Below are positions 1 to 7,268 of a DNA stretch of 13,164 bases, piece by piece. The translations under genes and the position numbers were made by a program. Origin of the DNA: JBBKXR01 sp037969585 (lineage in GTDB: Bacteria; Verrucomicrobiota; Verrucomicrobiia; Verrucomicrobiales; DEV007). The stretch spans positions 1-13,164 of the forward strand of contig JBBKXR010000143.1 in the NCBI GenBank assembly GCA_037969585.1, read 5' to 3'. The stretch's first letter is position 1. Each line of letters begins with the position of its first letter. Under the pieces are notes generated by a model. It did not search any database. It had not been told where the DNA came from and saw only the letters and a program-made list of their open reading frames with translations.

Positions 1-3000
1 AACGACGGCCCGACGGCGGTAGCCGACACAGCGTCGACCGACGAGGACACAGCAGTCCTCAACATCGACCTGCTTGGTGACGACACCGACCCGGATGGCG
101 ACACGCTTACCTTAACGCAAATCAACGGCCTCGCCGCAGGCGGAACCATTACCTTGGCCAGTGGCGCGCTCGTCACCGTCAACGGCGACGGCACAGTCAA
201 CTACGATCCGAACGGCAAGTTTGAAAGTCTCGACGAGACCCAAACTGCTACGGACTCGTTCACTTACACTATCTCCGATGGCAACGGTGGCACTTCGACG
301 GCTACCACGACGATCACCATCAATGGCGTCGATGATGCCACGGTCATCGTCGCTGATACGGCGGCCACCAACGAAAATGCTAACGTCGTCATCGACGTTC
401 TCGGTAACGACTCCGATGTTGATGACACACTGACCGTCGCCTCGGTCACTCAACCGGCCCCAGGTCAGGGCTCGGTCACGGTTCCTGTTGGCGGTGCCAA
501 CATCACCTTCGTACCGGGAACGGACTTCGATGATCTCGCCGCAGGTGAAACTGAAACGGTCACCTTCACTTACACCACCAACACCGGCGCTACGGAAACC
601 GTCACCGTCACGGTCACCGGAACCAACGATGGCCCGGTCGCTGTCGATGATACGGGTGGCACTGATCAGGACACAGCCACGATTATTAATGTTGCCGCCA
701 ACGATACGGATCCTGACACCAATGACACTCTGACCGTTCTCTCCGTGGTACAGCCCCTCGTAGGCGGTAGCGTTTCGATCACGGGCACCGGCGTTCGCTT
801 CGATCCCGGTTCTGATTTCGACTATCTCGACGATGGAGAAACGACCGACGTGACATTTGACTACACGGTGAGCGACGGAAATGGCGGCACCGATACTGCC
901 ACGGTTACCGTCACCATCACAGGCGCCGATGATCCGCTGGTCGCAGTCTCCGACTTCGGCACGACCGACGAAGATTCGGCGGTAGTCATCAGCGTTTTGG
1001 ACAATGACCTCGAGCCGGACACTACCGACAAAGCCCTGACTGTGACCGCGGTATCGGCTCCCCCTCTCGGCTCAGTAAGCCACGACGGCACCAACGTCAC
1101 CTTCGATCCCGGCTCTGATTTCGATTTTCTCACCACCGGCGAAAGTCAGGATGTCAACTTCACCTACACCGTCACCAACCAGGATGGCGCCACCGACACC
1201 GAGTCAGTGACGATCACGGTCAACGGAGTCAATGACGCACCCGACACTCACGCGGACACCCTCCATACCATCGAAGGTGTCGGTCGCGCCGTCGACGTGA
1301 TCATCAATGATCAGGATGCCGAGTCATCGCAACTGACGGTCACCGGGATTAATGGATCGGCCGTAACTCCCAACACGCCGATTCAACTGGCCAATGGCGC
1401 CACGGTTTCGCTAATGGAAGACGGTCGCGTCTACTTCAATCCGAACGGTCGCTATGCCGATCTCGACTTCGGCGAGTCCGCAACCGAAACCTTCTCTTAC
1501 ACCGTCACCGACGACGACGGCGAAACTGCCACCGAGACCGTTACCGTCACCATTGACGGCACCGACCAGTTGCAGGTGATCTCCGGCGCCTATCAGGTAA
1601 TAAGCGACCAGCTCTATGACATCCAATTGGACCCAACGGATGAATCGATCGTTTATGTCCCGATCGGTAACCCGCTGCCGTTTTCCTTTAACTCGATCGC
1701 ATTCAATGCGAACGACAACCTCATTTACGCTACCGCACGCGGTTCGGATGCCGGTCTCGGCGTGACGGATCGTGACATGATTCAAATCAATCCGCTCACC
1801 GGCCAGGTCGTCGGAAACCTCGGCCAGTTCCTCAACGATGAAGGAGAGGCCATCAACGACTTCGCGGGTGTCATCAATTCCGATATCAATGTTTACTACG
1901 TCAATGGAACCAGCGATTCGAACGGAGACACAACGTACGCCATCGATCTCGACCCAAGTTCGCCCGGCTATCTGTCAGTGACCGGCATCGGTAACCTTCC
2001 CGGCGCCGACTACGGTGTCGATCCTACCACCGGTCTAGTCTGGTCGGTAAACGGCACGACCACTTATTCACTGGATCCGACCAGCGGAACCAGAACGACC
2101 TATTCAGCCAATGGCGGGCTGCAGAGTGACGGCATCACACCCGTGGATGGAGCCTTCGGCTCGATGTTTTCTGACGGTGCAGGCAATATCCAAGTCACCT
2201 CAAACAGTGGCTATGGCTTCTACCGTGTCGACACCGCCAATGGCGACTTGATCCGCATAGCGGACGCGCCCGCTACCAATTCGAACGATGCCACCGGCAC
2301 ACTCAATACCGCACTTCCGTCGGCGCAGCCTTTCCTGTTTCTCGACGCCGACGGCGACACCAACGCTCCGACCACCAAAGACGTTATCCGCGTCTACGAT
2401 CCCACCGGTGCCGCAATATCGATCGCCGACAGCGACACTCGCATCGCCGACCTCGACGGGAACGTCATCTCGTCAGCGAAGATTCTCCTGAAAAACAGCC
2501 AACCGGGTGACGAACTGGTGATTGGAACTCTGCCGGCCACGGTAAGCGGAAGTATTTCCACGCAAGGAGATTACATCATCGTCAATCTGACCGGCGATGG
2601 CAGTCAGGAGGACTACGAGAACGCCATCGAGGCGATTTCCTTCCAAAACACCGGATCCGGAACCGTTCTCACCGATCCTCGAGAAATCACCGTCACCATT
2701 ACCGATGAAAATGGCATCGTCAGTAATCCGTCGAGTTCAACGATCTTTATCGGTGATGGTTCCGTAGTGGCCGCAGCCCGTGATACCCAGACTGTCGACT
2801 CGATTATCGTCGACAGCCTCCACGTTCATGAGGACGACAACAACATCACCACCGGTGGTGCCACCATGAACCTGCTGACCAACGACAGCAATAATCCGAC
2901 GACGATTGTCGGCATCACCCAACCACCCGCAGGAGAAGGAAAGGTTACCAACAATGGAGACGGTACCGTCACCTTCAACCCCGGGGACGATTTCCAATAC

Positions 3001-5781
3001 CTCGCCGAAGGAGAATCTGCGTCTACCTCGTTTACTTACTCAACCAACACCGGCGAAACAGAAACTGTGACGATGACCATTCACGGCGGCAACGATCCCA
3101 TCGTCGCCATTGCAGATAGCGCCACGGTCCTCGCAAACGAGGTGACCGCGATCGACGTACTCGCCAATGACACCGACGCCGACAATATCGACCAACCTCT
3201 CTCGATCAGTGCAACCACACAGCCTTCAAAGGGATCCGTCACCACTGACGGCAGCCAGGTATTTTTTAATCCCGGCACAGACTTTGCCGGTCTGGCACCC
3301 GGTGAAACCGAAGTCGTCACGTTTATCTATACGGTTACCAATGCCAGTGGCGAACTGGAAAACGAACTGGTGACCGTTACCGTCACCGGCCCCAACGAAG
3401 ACCCGATAGCGGTCAATGACAGTGGTGCTGTGAACGAAGATGCCACACTCACCGTCGCAACCGCCAGCGGCGTTATCGACAGCAACGATACCGACCCTGA
3501 CGCCGGAACAGTTCTGACCGTCACCGCACTTCGGACAGGCGCCGAATCAGCTACCGGAACAGCAGGCACTGTGGGCGGCGGTTTAGTCGGAACTTACGGC
3601 ACCCTCACTCTCGCCGCCGACGGTAGCTACAGCTACGTCGCCGATCAGGCAGCGGCCGACGCACTTGCTGTTGGCATCACCGCCACGGATACTTTCACTT
3701 ACACCATTAGCGATGGTGCGGGCGGCACTGACACCGCCGAGATCACCATCACCATCACCGGTGTCAACGATGGCCCCGCCGCCGTCAACGACACAGGTGC
3801 GGTCGACGAAGACGCCACCCTTGTGGTCGCCAAGGCCGCCGGCATCGTCGACACCAACGACACCGATGTCGATGGCGACACGCTTACGGTCAGCGCCATT
3901 CGCACTGGTACCGAAGCGGGCAGTGGCACGGCCGGAACCGTAGGCGCCGCGCTCACCGGAACCTACGGTACGCTCACTCTCGCCGATGACGGCAGCTACA
4001 ACCACGTCGCCGACCAGGCAGCGGCCGATCCACTTGCTGTAGGGGTCACTGCCACGGACACCTTCACTTACACCATCAGCGATGGAGAGGGCGGCACCGA
4101 CACCGCCGAAATCGTCATCACCGTCACCGGTGTCAATGATGCTCCCGTTGCCGCCGACGATAGTTATTCCACTACAAAACTAAACACGATTACGGTGAAC
4201 CCACGGAGCAATGATACCGATATCGATGGAGACACACCAACTATCACGCGCATCGAAGATGCTAATGGGGATCTGGTAACCCCAGTCGTTGGCACGCCGA
4301 TTACATTGGCTAGCGGTGCAAACGCCGTGCTAAACAATGATGGTACTTTATCCTATAAGCCGGCACCGTCCGACATCGTCATCAACAAAGTAGCCGACGA
4401 TGTAGCGTGGACCCATCCTATCAGTGGCCCGAGTTCTGACGAGTCATACGACGGGAAATCGATCACTTACACAGGACTGTCCGGCTTCGACCAAGGTTCG
4501 ATCTCACTCAGCCTGTCGACCTTTGGCACCTACGACGATTCCGTCGCAATCGATCTAAATGGTGACGGCACGATCGACTACATTGTAACAGAAGGCGATT
4601 TTGGAGCATCGGGCGCCGTTGGCTACCAACCTTGGGTCGATGCGTCACCACTGACGTTCGAGGTCGACGTCACCACGACAGGCACTACCGTCAAGACGTT
4701 TTGGAATGGGGTCGAGATCACTCCTGGAGCTGCTGGAGCTCCCGTCAATGGCGATGGCCACGGTGGGGGCTTCGACAACGTAGGAGCGTTCACCATGGCT
4801 GACCTGGGCTACAACGCGGACGGGTCGGTGCCATCGGATAATTTCACAACGAGCGAGATGCGGATTGGTACATTAAATGATGGTGGACCGAGCGCTAGCG
4901 GTGTCTCATTTGGCATCACGTTGAACAACAGTACCGTCACCGACACCTTCGACTACCAGATCGATGACGGTAATGGTGGAACGGACACAGCAACGATAAC
5001 GGTTGAAGTCGATTATAATGCGAGCGCAGTTCCTCCTGTGGTGATAGACCTCGACGGCGATGGCGCAGAGTTCGATTCTGTCGAAGAAGGCATCCTCCTC
5101 GATGTCGACGGCGACGGTGTGAAAGAACAAACCGCCTGGGCCAATGAAGATGACGCCGTGCTTATCTACGATCGCAATGATAACGGTGACGTAGATGGCC
5201 CTGACGAGTTCGCATTCTCCCGCTACAGCGACGACCCGCACGCCACCGATCTGGAAGGCCTGCGCCACTTCGACACCGACGGCGACCTCATTCTGTCCTC
5301 CAACGATGCCGAGTTCGAAGCCTTCAAACTTTGGCAGGACGCAGACGGCGACGGCCTGGTCGGCGAAGGCGAGATGTTCAGCCTTGAGTCTGCCGGCATC
5401 AAAAGTATCGGTCTCGTCAGTGATGGCCAGGCCTACGCCGCCGCCGAAGGCGACGTCTATGTCCACGGCGAGGCGGAAGTGCAGTTCGTAGACGGCACTA
5501 CCGGCACCGCCGCCGATGCCAGCTTCAATTACCGTGAAGTAGTCGAAGCCGAAGGCTCCGAAGAAGACCTGAATGTCGTCGCCAACGACGGCTCAACCCT
5601 AAACCTCGATCAGCCCGCTGCTCTGACGGCAGGAGCCGACAGCGATACTCAGAGCGAACCCGTCGCCAACTCGGTACCTGCACCAGAGTCAGCACCCGAA
5701 CCGATGGCCGCTCCACCAGCAGCGCCGGTGATCGATGACGATGCCGCGACCGCCGCCGCCAATTCCGGCGGCGCGATGTAA
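1..5781 (+). CDS. Giant cadherin/VCBS-repeat surface protein with EF-hand-like C-terminus (5' end outside window)
   Basis: The reading frame is open from base 1 to TAA at 5779-5781 (1926 codons seen), so the start lies upstream. TTG 154 is internal, because repeat sequence (NDGPTAVADT...) precedes it. About ten tandem beta-sandwich repeats are bounded by linkers such as GVNDAP or NDGP and contain (T/S)FTYT(I/V)SDGNGGTDTAT-like strands, as in cadherin-like/Big/VCBS repeats. Approximate layout by residue from base 1: repeats 1-520; propeller-like domain 525-775; cadherin-like domain 781-915; repeats 922-1138; two VCBS repeats 1139-1385; a repeat interrupted by an inserted domain 1386-1679; a D-x-D-G-D-rich region 1680-1830 resembling EF-hand loops (DLDGDG 1683, DVDGDG 1701, DADGDG 1780); an Ala/Pro/Glu-rich tail to 1926. 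Such proteins are usually secreted, calcium-stabilised adhesins or matrix proteins. No RTX nonapeptides, LPXTG or PEP-CTERM anchor are visible, so the export route is unclear. The family call is firm; the ligand is unknown. Confidence 0.9.
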   Translation, partial: NDGPTAVADTASTDEDTAVLNIDLLGDDTDPDGDTLTLTQINGLAAGGTITLASGALVTVNGDGTVNYDPNGKFESLDETQTATDSFTYTISDGNGGTSTATTTITINGVDDATVIVADTAATNENANVVIDVLGNDSDVDDTLTVASVTQPAPGQGSVTVPVGGANITFVPGTDFDDLAAGETETVTFTYTTNTGATETVTVTVTGTNDGPVAVDDTGGTDQDTATIINVAANDTDPDTNDTLTVLSVVQPLVGGSVSITGTGVRFDPGSDFDYLDDGETTDVTFDYTVSDGNGGTDTATVTVTITGADDPLVAVSDFGTTDEDSAVVISVLDNDLEPDTTDKALTVTAVSAPPLGSVSHDGTNVTFDPGSDFDFLTTGESQDVNFTYTVTNQDGATDTESVTITVNGVNDAPDTHADTLHTIEGVGRAVDVIINDQDAESSQLTVTGINGSAVTPNTPIQLANGATVSLMEDGRVYFNPNGRYADLDFGESATETFSYTVTDDDGETATETVTVTIDGTDQLQVISGAYQVISDQLYDIQLDPTDESIVYVPIGNPLPFSFNSIAFNANDNLIYATARGSDAGLGVTDRDMIQINPLTGQVVGNLGQFLNDEGEAINDFAGVINSDINVYYVNGTSDSNGDTTYAIDLDPSSPGYLSVTGIGNLPGADYGVDPTTGLVWSVNGTTTYSLDPTSGTRTTYSANGGLQSDGITPVDGAFGSMFSDGAGNIQVTSNSGYGFYRVDTANGDLIRIADAPATNSNDATGTLNTALPSAQPFLFLDADGDTNAPTTKDVIRVYDPTGAAISIADSDTRIADLDGNVISSAKILLKNSQPGDELVIGTLPATVSGSISTQGDYIIVNLTGDGSQEDYENAIEAISFQNTGSGTVLTDPREITVTITDENGIVSNPSSSTIFIGDGSVVAAARDTQTVDSIIVDSLHVHEDDNNITTGGATMNLLTNDSNNPTTIVGITQPPAGEGKVTNNGDGTVTFNPGDDFQYLAEGESASTSFTYSTNTGETETVTMTIHGGNDPIVAIADSATVLANEVTAIDVLANDTDADNIDQPLSISATTQPSKGSVTTDGSQVFFNPGTDFAGLAPGETEVVTFIYTVTNASGELENELVTVTVTGPNEDPIAVNDSGAVNEDATLTVATASGVIDSNDTDPDAGTVLTVTALRTGAESATGTAGTVGGGLVGTYGTLTLAADGSYSYVADQAAADALAVGITATDTFTYTISDGAGGTDTAEITITITGVNDGPAAVNDTGAVDEDATLVVAKAAGIVDTNDTDVDGDTLTVSAIRTGTEAGSGTAGTVGAALTGTYGTLTLADDGSYNHVADQAAADPLAVGVTATDTFTYTISDGEGGTDTAEIVITVTGVNDAPVAADDSYSTTKLNTITVNPRSNDTDIDGDTPTITRIEDANGDLVTPVVGTPITLASGANAVLNNDGTLSYKPAPSDIVINKVADDVAWTHPISGPSSDESYDGKSITYTGLSGFDQGSISLSLSTFGTYDDSVAIDLNGDGTIDYIVTEGDFGASGAVGYQPWVDASPLTFEVDVTTTGTTVKTFWNGVEITPGAAGAPVNGDGHGGGFDNVGAFTMADLGYNADGSVPSDNFTTSEMRIGTLNDGGPSASGVSFGITLNNSTVTDTFDYQIDDGNGGTDTATITVEVDYNASAVPPVVIDLDGDGAEFDSVEEGILLDVDGDGVKEQTAWANEDDAVLIYDRNDNGDVDGPDEFAFSRYSDDPHATDLEGLRHFDTDGDLILSSNDAEFEAFKLWQDADGDGLVGEGEMFSLESAGIKSIGLVSDGQAYAAAEGDVYVHGEAEVQFVDGTTGTAADASFNYREVVEAEGSEEDLNVVANDGSTLNLDQPAALTAGADSDTQSEPVANSVPAPESAPEPMAAPPAAPVIDDDAATAAANSGGAM
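1573..2325 (+). other. Propeller-like domain embedded in the repeat protein
   Basis: Residues about 525-775 of the large protein leave the cadherin/VCBS pattern. They show phrases typical of beta-propeller-like domains of surface proteins: SFNSIAFNANDNLIYATAR, then MIQINPLTGQVVGNLG, then YGVDPTTGLVWSVNG, then FYRVDTANGDLIRIADAP. Each has a 'what it means / what is stored' blade rhythm with repeated D-P-T-x-G turns. This resembles the DUF6923-type domain found between adhesive repeats, but the family assignment is from memory and is uncertain. It is probably the only non-repeat ligand-binding or enzymatic head in the visible part. Boundaries are approximate. Confidence 0.5.
3415..4155 (+). repeat. 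Two tandem VCBS repeats (372 and 369 bp)
   Basis: Unit 1 runs 3415-3786 and unit 2 runs 3787-4155. Both encode ND(S/T)GAV(N/D)EDATL at the start, then TAGTVG, GTYGTLTLA.DGSY, DQAAAD.LAVG.TATDTFTYTIS and a final GVND. The two copies are far more alike than the other repeats in the protein, at protein and DNA level, so this is a recent internal duplication. VCBS repeats are established modules of large Gram-negative adhesins. A long near-identical tract like this can change copy number by recombination. Confidence 0.85.
4372..4935 (+). other. Extra domain nested inside a cadherin-like repeat
   Basis: The last repeat begins normally (DDSYST...NDTDIDGD...YKPAPSD, ending near 4374) and its final strands (TVTDTFDYQIDDGNGG) reappear only near 4933. 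Between them lie about 188 residues unlike any other repeat here. They are rich in aromatics and Gly, with a DLNGDGTIDY motif that looks calcium-binding and a FWNGVEI segment suggestive of a lectin/jelly-roll strand. Codons here use more A/T at third positions (for example aaa, cta, tta, aat, gat runs at 4170-4400 and 4550-4900) than the GC-rich repeats around them. I do not recognise the family. It is likely a domain inserted into a repeat loop. Confidence 0.55.
5038..5490 (+). other. EF-hand-like calcium-binding C-terminal region of the repeat protein
   Basis: Residues about 1680-1830 start with PVVIDLDGDG and continue with LLDVDGDG, a DDAVLIYDRNDNGDVDG stretch, DEF, FDTDGD, and a KLWQDADGDGLVGEGE loop that fits an EF-hand calcium loop (Asp at 1, 3 and 5, Gly at 6, Glu at 12). 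This block is a common C-terminal module of RTX- and VCBS-type secreted proteins. It is followed by an Ala/Pro/Glu-rich, low-complexity tail ending GGAM. Binding of Ca2+ on export is expected from the family, not shown here. Confidence 0.75.
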
Positions 5782-5828
5782 AACATCGCCGCGCTTGGAG
5801 AACCTATCAGAAACACCTACAAACCGAG

Positions 5829-5861
5829 GTGCCCGGTTCCGCAAGGTTCCGGGCACTTTTT
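5829..5861 (+). terminator. Intrinsic terminator of the repeat-protein gene
   Basis: Perfect 8-bp arms GTGCCCGG (5829-5836) and CCGGGCAC (5849-5856) enclose a short loop that can add a CC/GG closing of a GCAA tetraloop. TTTTT follows at 5857-5861. It lies 48 bases after the stop codon. The A-run on the other side and a leftward stop codon overlapping the T-run (5860-5862) mean it may also serve the small ORF on the minus strand. Confidence 0.85.
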
Positions 5862-5997
5862 ACGTATTTACGACAAGTTCAGCGGCCTCCGCTGCGGCTT
5901 GCAGCCCATACCAATGACGCGCCTGGCGGGCCAGTCGATGCTCGATCAGCTGCTTAGCGATGGCGTCCTCGGTGTCATCGTCTCCAGCCATCGCCAT
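5860..5997 (-). CDS. Possible small protein, 45 aa, tail to tail with the repeat-protein gene
   Basis: ATG at 5997, TAA at 5862-5860. The peptide (MAMAGDDDTEDAIAKQLIEH, then RLARQARHWYGLQAAAEAAE and a short end) reads as one acidic start plus a long amphipathic alpha-helix. Its third codon positions are mostly G/C with good codons (ctg, cag, atc, gcc), as in the sure genes here. The stop codon touches the shared hairpin terminator at 5829-5861, the usual geometry of convergent genes. Against it: no ribosome binding site, no recognised family and small size. The frame is open up to an ATG at 6147 (95 aa), but the added N-terminal half is Ser/Pro/Arg-rich and unconvincing. It could be a real small gene, the 3' remnant of a longer lost gene, or chance. 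Confidence 0.3.
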   Translation of the reverse strand: MAMAGDDDTEDAIAKQLIEHRLARQARHWYGLQAAAEAAELVVNT

Positions 5998-6048
5998 CCG
6001 CTCGAGCGGACCATTTCGCCGACAGCGAAATGGCAGTCGCGACAGCCA
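5997..6048. repeat. Three abutting palindromes
   Basis: In order: a perfect 14-bp palindrome TCCGCTCGAGCGGA (5997-6010); a hairpin with perfect 9-bp arms CCATTTCGC/GCGAAATGG and a 5-base loop (6011-6033); and TGGCAGTCGCGACAGCCA (6031-6048), which is self-complementary except for one A-A pair around the perfect GTCGCGAC core. They abut or overlap and end at the first base of the possible small ORF on the minus strand. Function is unknown: a structured RNA leader, a protein-binding array or an extragenic palindromic element. Confidence 0.7.
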
Positions 6049-6277
6049 CACTAACGCCGACGCGCTGGACAATGGGGAAAATGACGATTCAGACAGCTCA
6101 ATCTTGATACTGTTTACAATGTCGTTAACAACGGGCATTTTTAGCATTTCACGTTATCTGGTCGCCACTCCTCATCAAAACTGGGCCCCGGGCAAGTTTC
6201 CCACTTGTGTCGTATCCGTTTCGCACTAACGTTTCCCCCTTCACAAACGGCACCAACCGGTCCGTTTGTCCTGTTCC

Positions 6278-6352
6278 GCGCGAATAGCTCAGCGGTAGAG
6301 CATCTCGTTTACACCGAGGCGGTCGGGGGTTCAAATCCCTCTTCGCGTACCA
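6278..6352 (+). tRNA. tRNA-Val (anticodon UAC), CCA encoded
   Basis: A full cloverleaf can be drawn by hand. Acceptor GCGCGAA (6278-6284) pairs with TTCGCGT (6342-6348), with one G-U at the end. D arm GCTC/GAGC at 6287-6290/6298-6301. Anticodon stem TCTCG/CGAGG at 6303-6307/6315-6319 with loop TTTACAC, giving anticodon TAC at 6310-6312, which reads GUA and other valine codons. A 5-base variable loop follows. T stem GGGGG/CCCTC flanks TTCAAAT at 6330-6336. Discriminator A at 6349 is followed by genomic CCA (6350-6352). No terminator with a T-run is seen just after it. Confidence 0.97.
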
Positions 6353-6651
6353 GGCCCAAACAGGAATCTTCGCCCTTAAAGCGAACCGCTACCAGCGAGT
6401 ATCGTGAACCCACGACCGCAGGTCGGGCCTGCCCGACTGGCGAATGCGCAGCATGAGCCAGACTTCGATAATCACGGCGAAGCCGCTCCCCGCAGAAGCA
6501 GAAGTCGCAGCGCCTGGCGCAAGACTTCTGCATGATTCAAATCTCCCTGCGCGCATCAAAGCGCTACCCAACCCCGTCTTCGCAGAGCAGCGGCAACTTG
6601 AATCACCAGCACGCAGAAATGAGCGGCGTAAACCACTGAAAGAGCGAGTCG
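6353..6651. other. Non-coding interval between tRNA-Val and the pseudopilin gene
   Basis: No convincing gene: the open frames on either strand are short, Arg/Pro/Ser-rich and lack a start context. It contains a GTCGGG/CCCGAC hairpin with a 4-base loop (6422-6437), a strong compound hairpin at 6498-6531, and at 6534-6558 a degenerate copy of the tRNA 3' end. None of the hairpins is followed by a T-run on either strand. Confidence 0.55.
6498..6531. repeat. Strong compound hairpin downstream of the pseudopilin gene
   Basis: Perfect 9-bp arms GCAGAAGTC (6498-6506) and GACTTCTGC (6523-6531) enclose a second stem, GCGC-CTG-GCGC, separated by a small internal loop. It lies about 120 bases past the stop of the leftward pseudopilin gene. 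Without a T-run it is not a typical intrinsic terminator; it could protect a 3' end, be part of a small RNA, or act with Rho. Confidence 0.65.
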
Positions 6652-7215
6652 TCACCAGATCACGATATCGTCCTCTTTCCCCCGATCGTCTTTCCCATCG
6701 GGTCCAAAGCTCCACACCAACGATTCCTGCGCCACCGTCTCACCCGGTTCCGACGGGTCGGTACAGCGCTCATCGCGAGAGGTATCGATGATCAACTTGT
6801 AGACGTTCCCCCACGGATCGTAGAGAACTCCCCCACCGCCACTTTCGTATACGACACCGTTTCGCGGCTTGGCACCGTCACTCGCCTTTCGACCAGAGAA
6901 GAAACTTTGACGCCGAGTATTCAGGCCGCCAGGCCCCGCCTCCTTGTCACTCCCCAAAAGGACATTCATCAATTTGCTGCCGGAATCAGTCTCCAGATCC
7001 GTGCCTCCCAGCCCTGTCTCGCGAACCGGAAACCGCCGGTATTCGGTCGTGTAAGTCCCAATCGCCTTGCGCAGTTCGATCGCACTGTGGCGCGCCTGTA
7101 AGTTCCGCACTTTGCGCATCACCAAATTTGATACTGGCAGCACAGCCGAAGCAAGAATCGCTACGATGACAATTACGACCAATAGTTCCACCAACGTAAA
7201 TGCCTTCGTCCTCAT
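6652..7215 (-). CDS. GspG-like type II secretion pseudopilin (paralogue A)
   Basis: 187 aa. The N-terminus is a class III signal: a short basic leader (MRTKA), then FTLVELLVVIVIVAILASAV, the hydrophobic helix of type IV pilins with Glu at +5. Prepilin peptidase would cut between Ala5 and Phe6; Ala instead of the usual Gly at -1 is tolerated in some family members. The rest fits GspG-like pseudopilins: TEYRRFPV, a Gly-rich loop, DPWGNVY (residues 133-139), and an Asp-rich end (FGPDGKDDRGKEDDIVIW) matching the calcium-site region that closes GspG with a final Trp. It would sit in the inner membrane or periplasm as a subunit of a pseudopilus. It is a clear paralogue of the gene at 7367-7957 but is isolated from secretion genes, and a terminator and its own dyad (7235-7253) separate it from the upstream copy. 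Start ATG 7215 gives the normal leader; no Shine-Dalgarno is visible. Confidence 0.9.
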   Translation of the reverse strand: MRTKAFTLVELLVVIVIVAILASAVLPVSNLVMRKVRNLQARHSAIELRKAIGTYTTEYRRFPVRETGLGGTDLETDSGSKLMNVLLGSDKEAGPGGLNTRRQSFFSGRKASDGAKPRNGVVYESGGGGVLYDPWGNVYKLIIDTSRDERCTDPSEPGETVAQESLVWSFGPDGKDDRGKEDDIVIW

Positions 7216-7234
7216 GGAACAACCCTATATGATC

Positions 7235-7253
7235 GTATTTACAATGTAAATAC
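7235..7253. promoter_or_regulatory. Candidate operator upstream of pseudopilin A
   Basis: A perfect dyad, GTATTTACAATGTAAATAC, with 8-bp arms and a 3-base centre. It lies 20-38 bases upstream of the ATG of the leftward gene, in its only available promoter space. It shares the word TTACAATGT with dyads at 6111-6130 and 8041-8060. The binding protein is unknown. Confidence 0.55.
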
Positions 7254-7268
7254 ATTTTTTCAGCAGGC

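Larger units (their letters stand above)
5782..6277. other. Gene-poor interval between repeat-protein gene and tRNA-Val
   Basis: Apart from the terminator and the doubtful small ORF, no coding region is supported. The interval is unusually rich in inverted repeats: 5880-5894 (CAGCGG/CCGCTG), 5997-6010, 6011-6033, 6031-6048, 6111-6130 and 6243-6269. No clear sigma-70 promoter could be placed for the tRNA. Confidence 0.6.

Noticed and set aside
4906..5466. 186-aa antisense ORF in the repeat-protein gene
   Set aside because: It is a shadow of the Asp/Gly-rich coding strand (GAC/GGC codons give GTC/GCC), giving a Val/Ala-rich nonsense protein.
154..5781. TTG at 154 as the start of the large protein
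   Set aside because: The frame is open upstream to base 1 and encodes the beginning of the same kind of repeat, so the gene starts outside the window.
1..5781. CRISPR-like periodicity in the repeat region
   Set aside because: The repeats are long, in frame and protein-level (about 100 residues), with diverged DNA; there are no short identical repeats with unique spacers.
6309..6533. Minus-strand ORF ending in EEGFEPPTASV
   Set aside because: This peptide is the well-known artefact of translating the antisense of a tRNA gene; the DNA is tRNA-Val.
6444..6791. 115-aa plus-strand ORF after the tRNA
   Set aside because: It is Pro/Arg/Ser-rich, runs into the 3' end of the leftward pseudopilin gene, and lacks a start context; no support as a gene.
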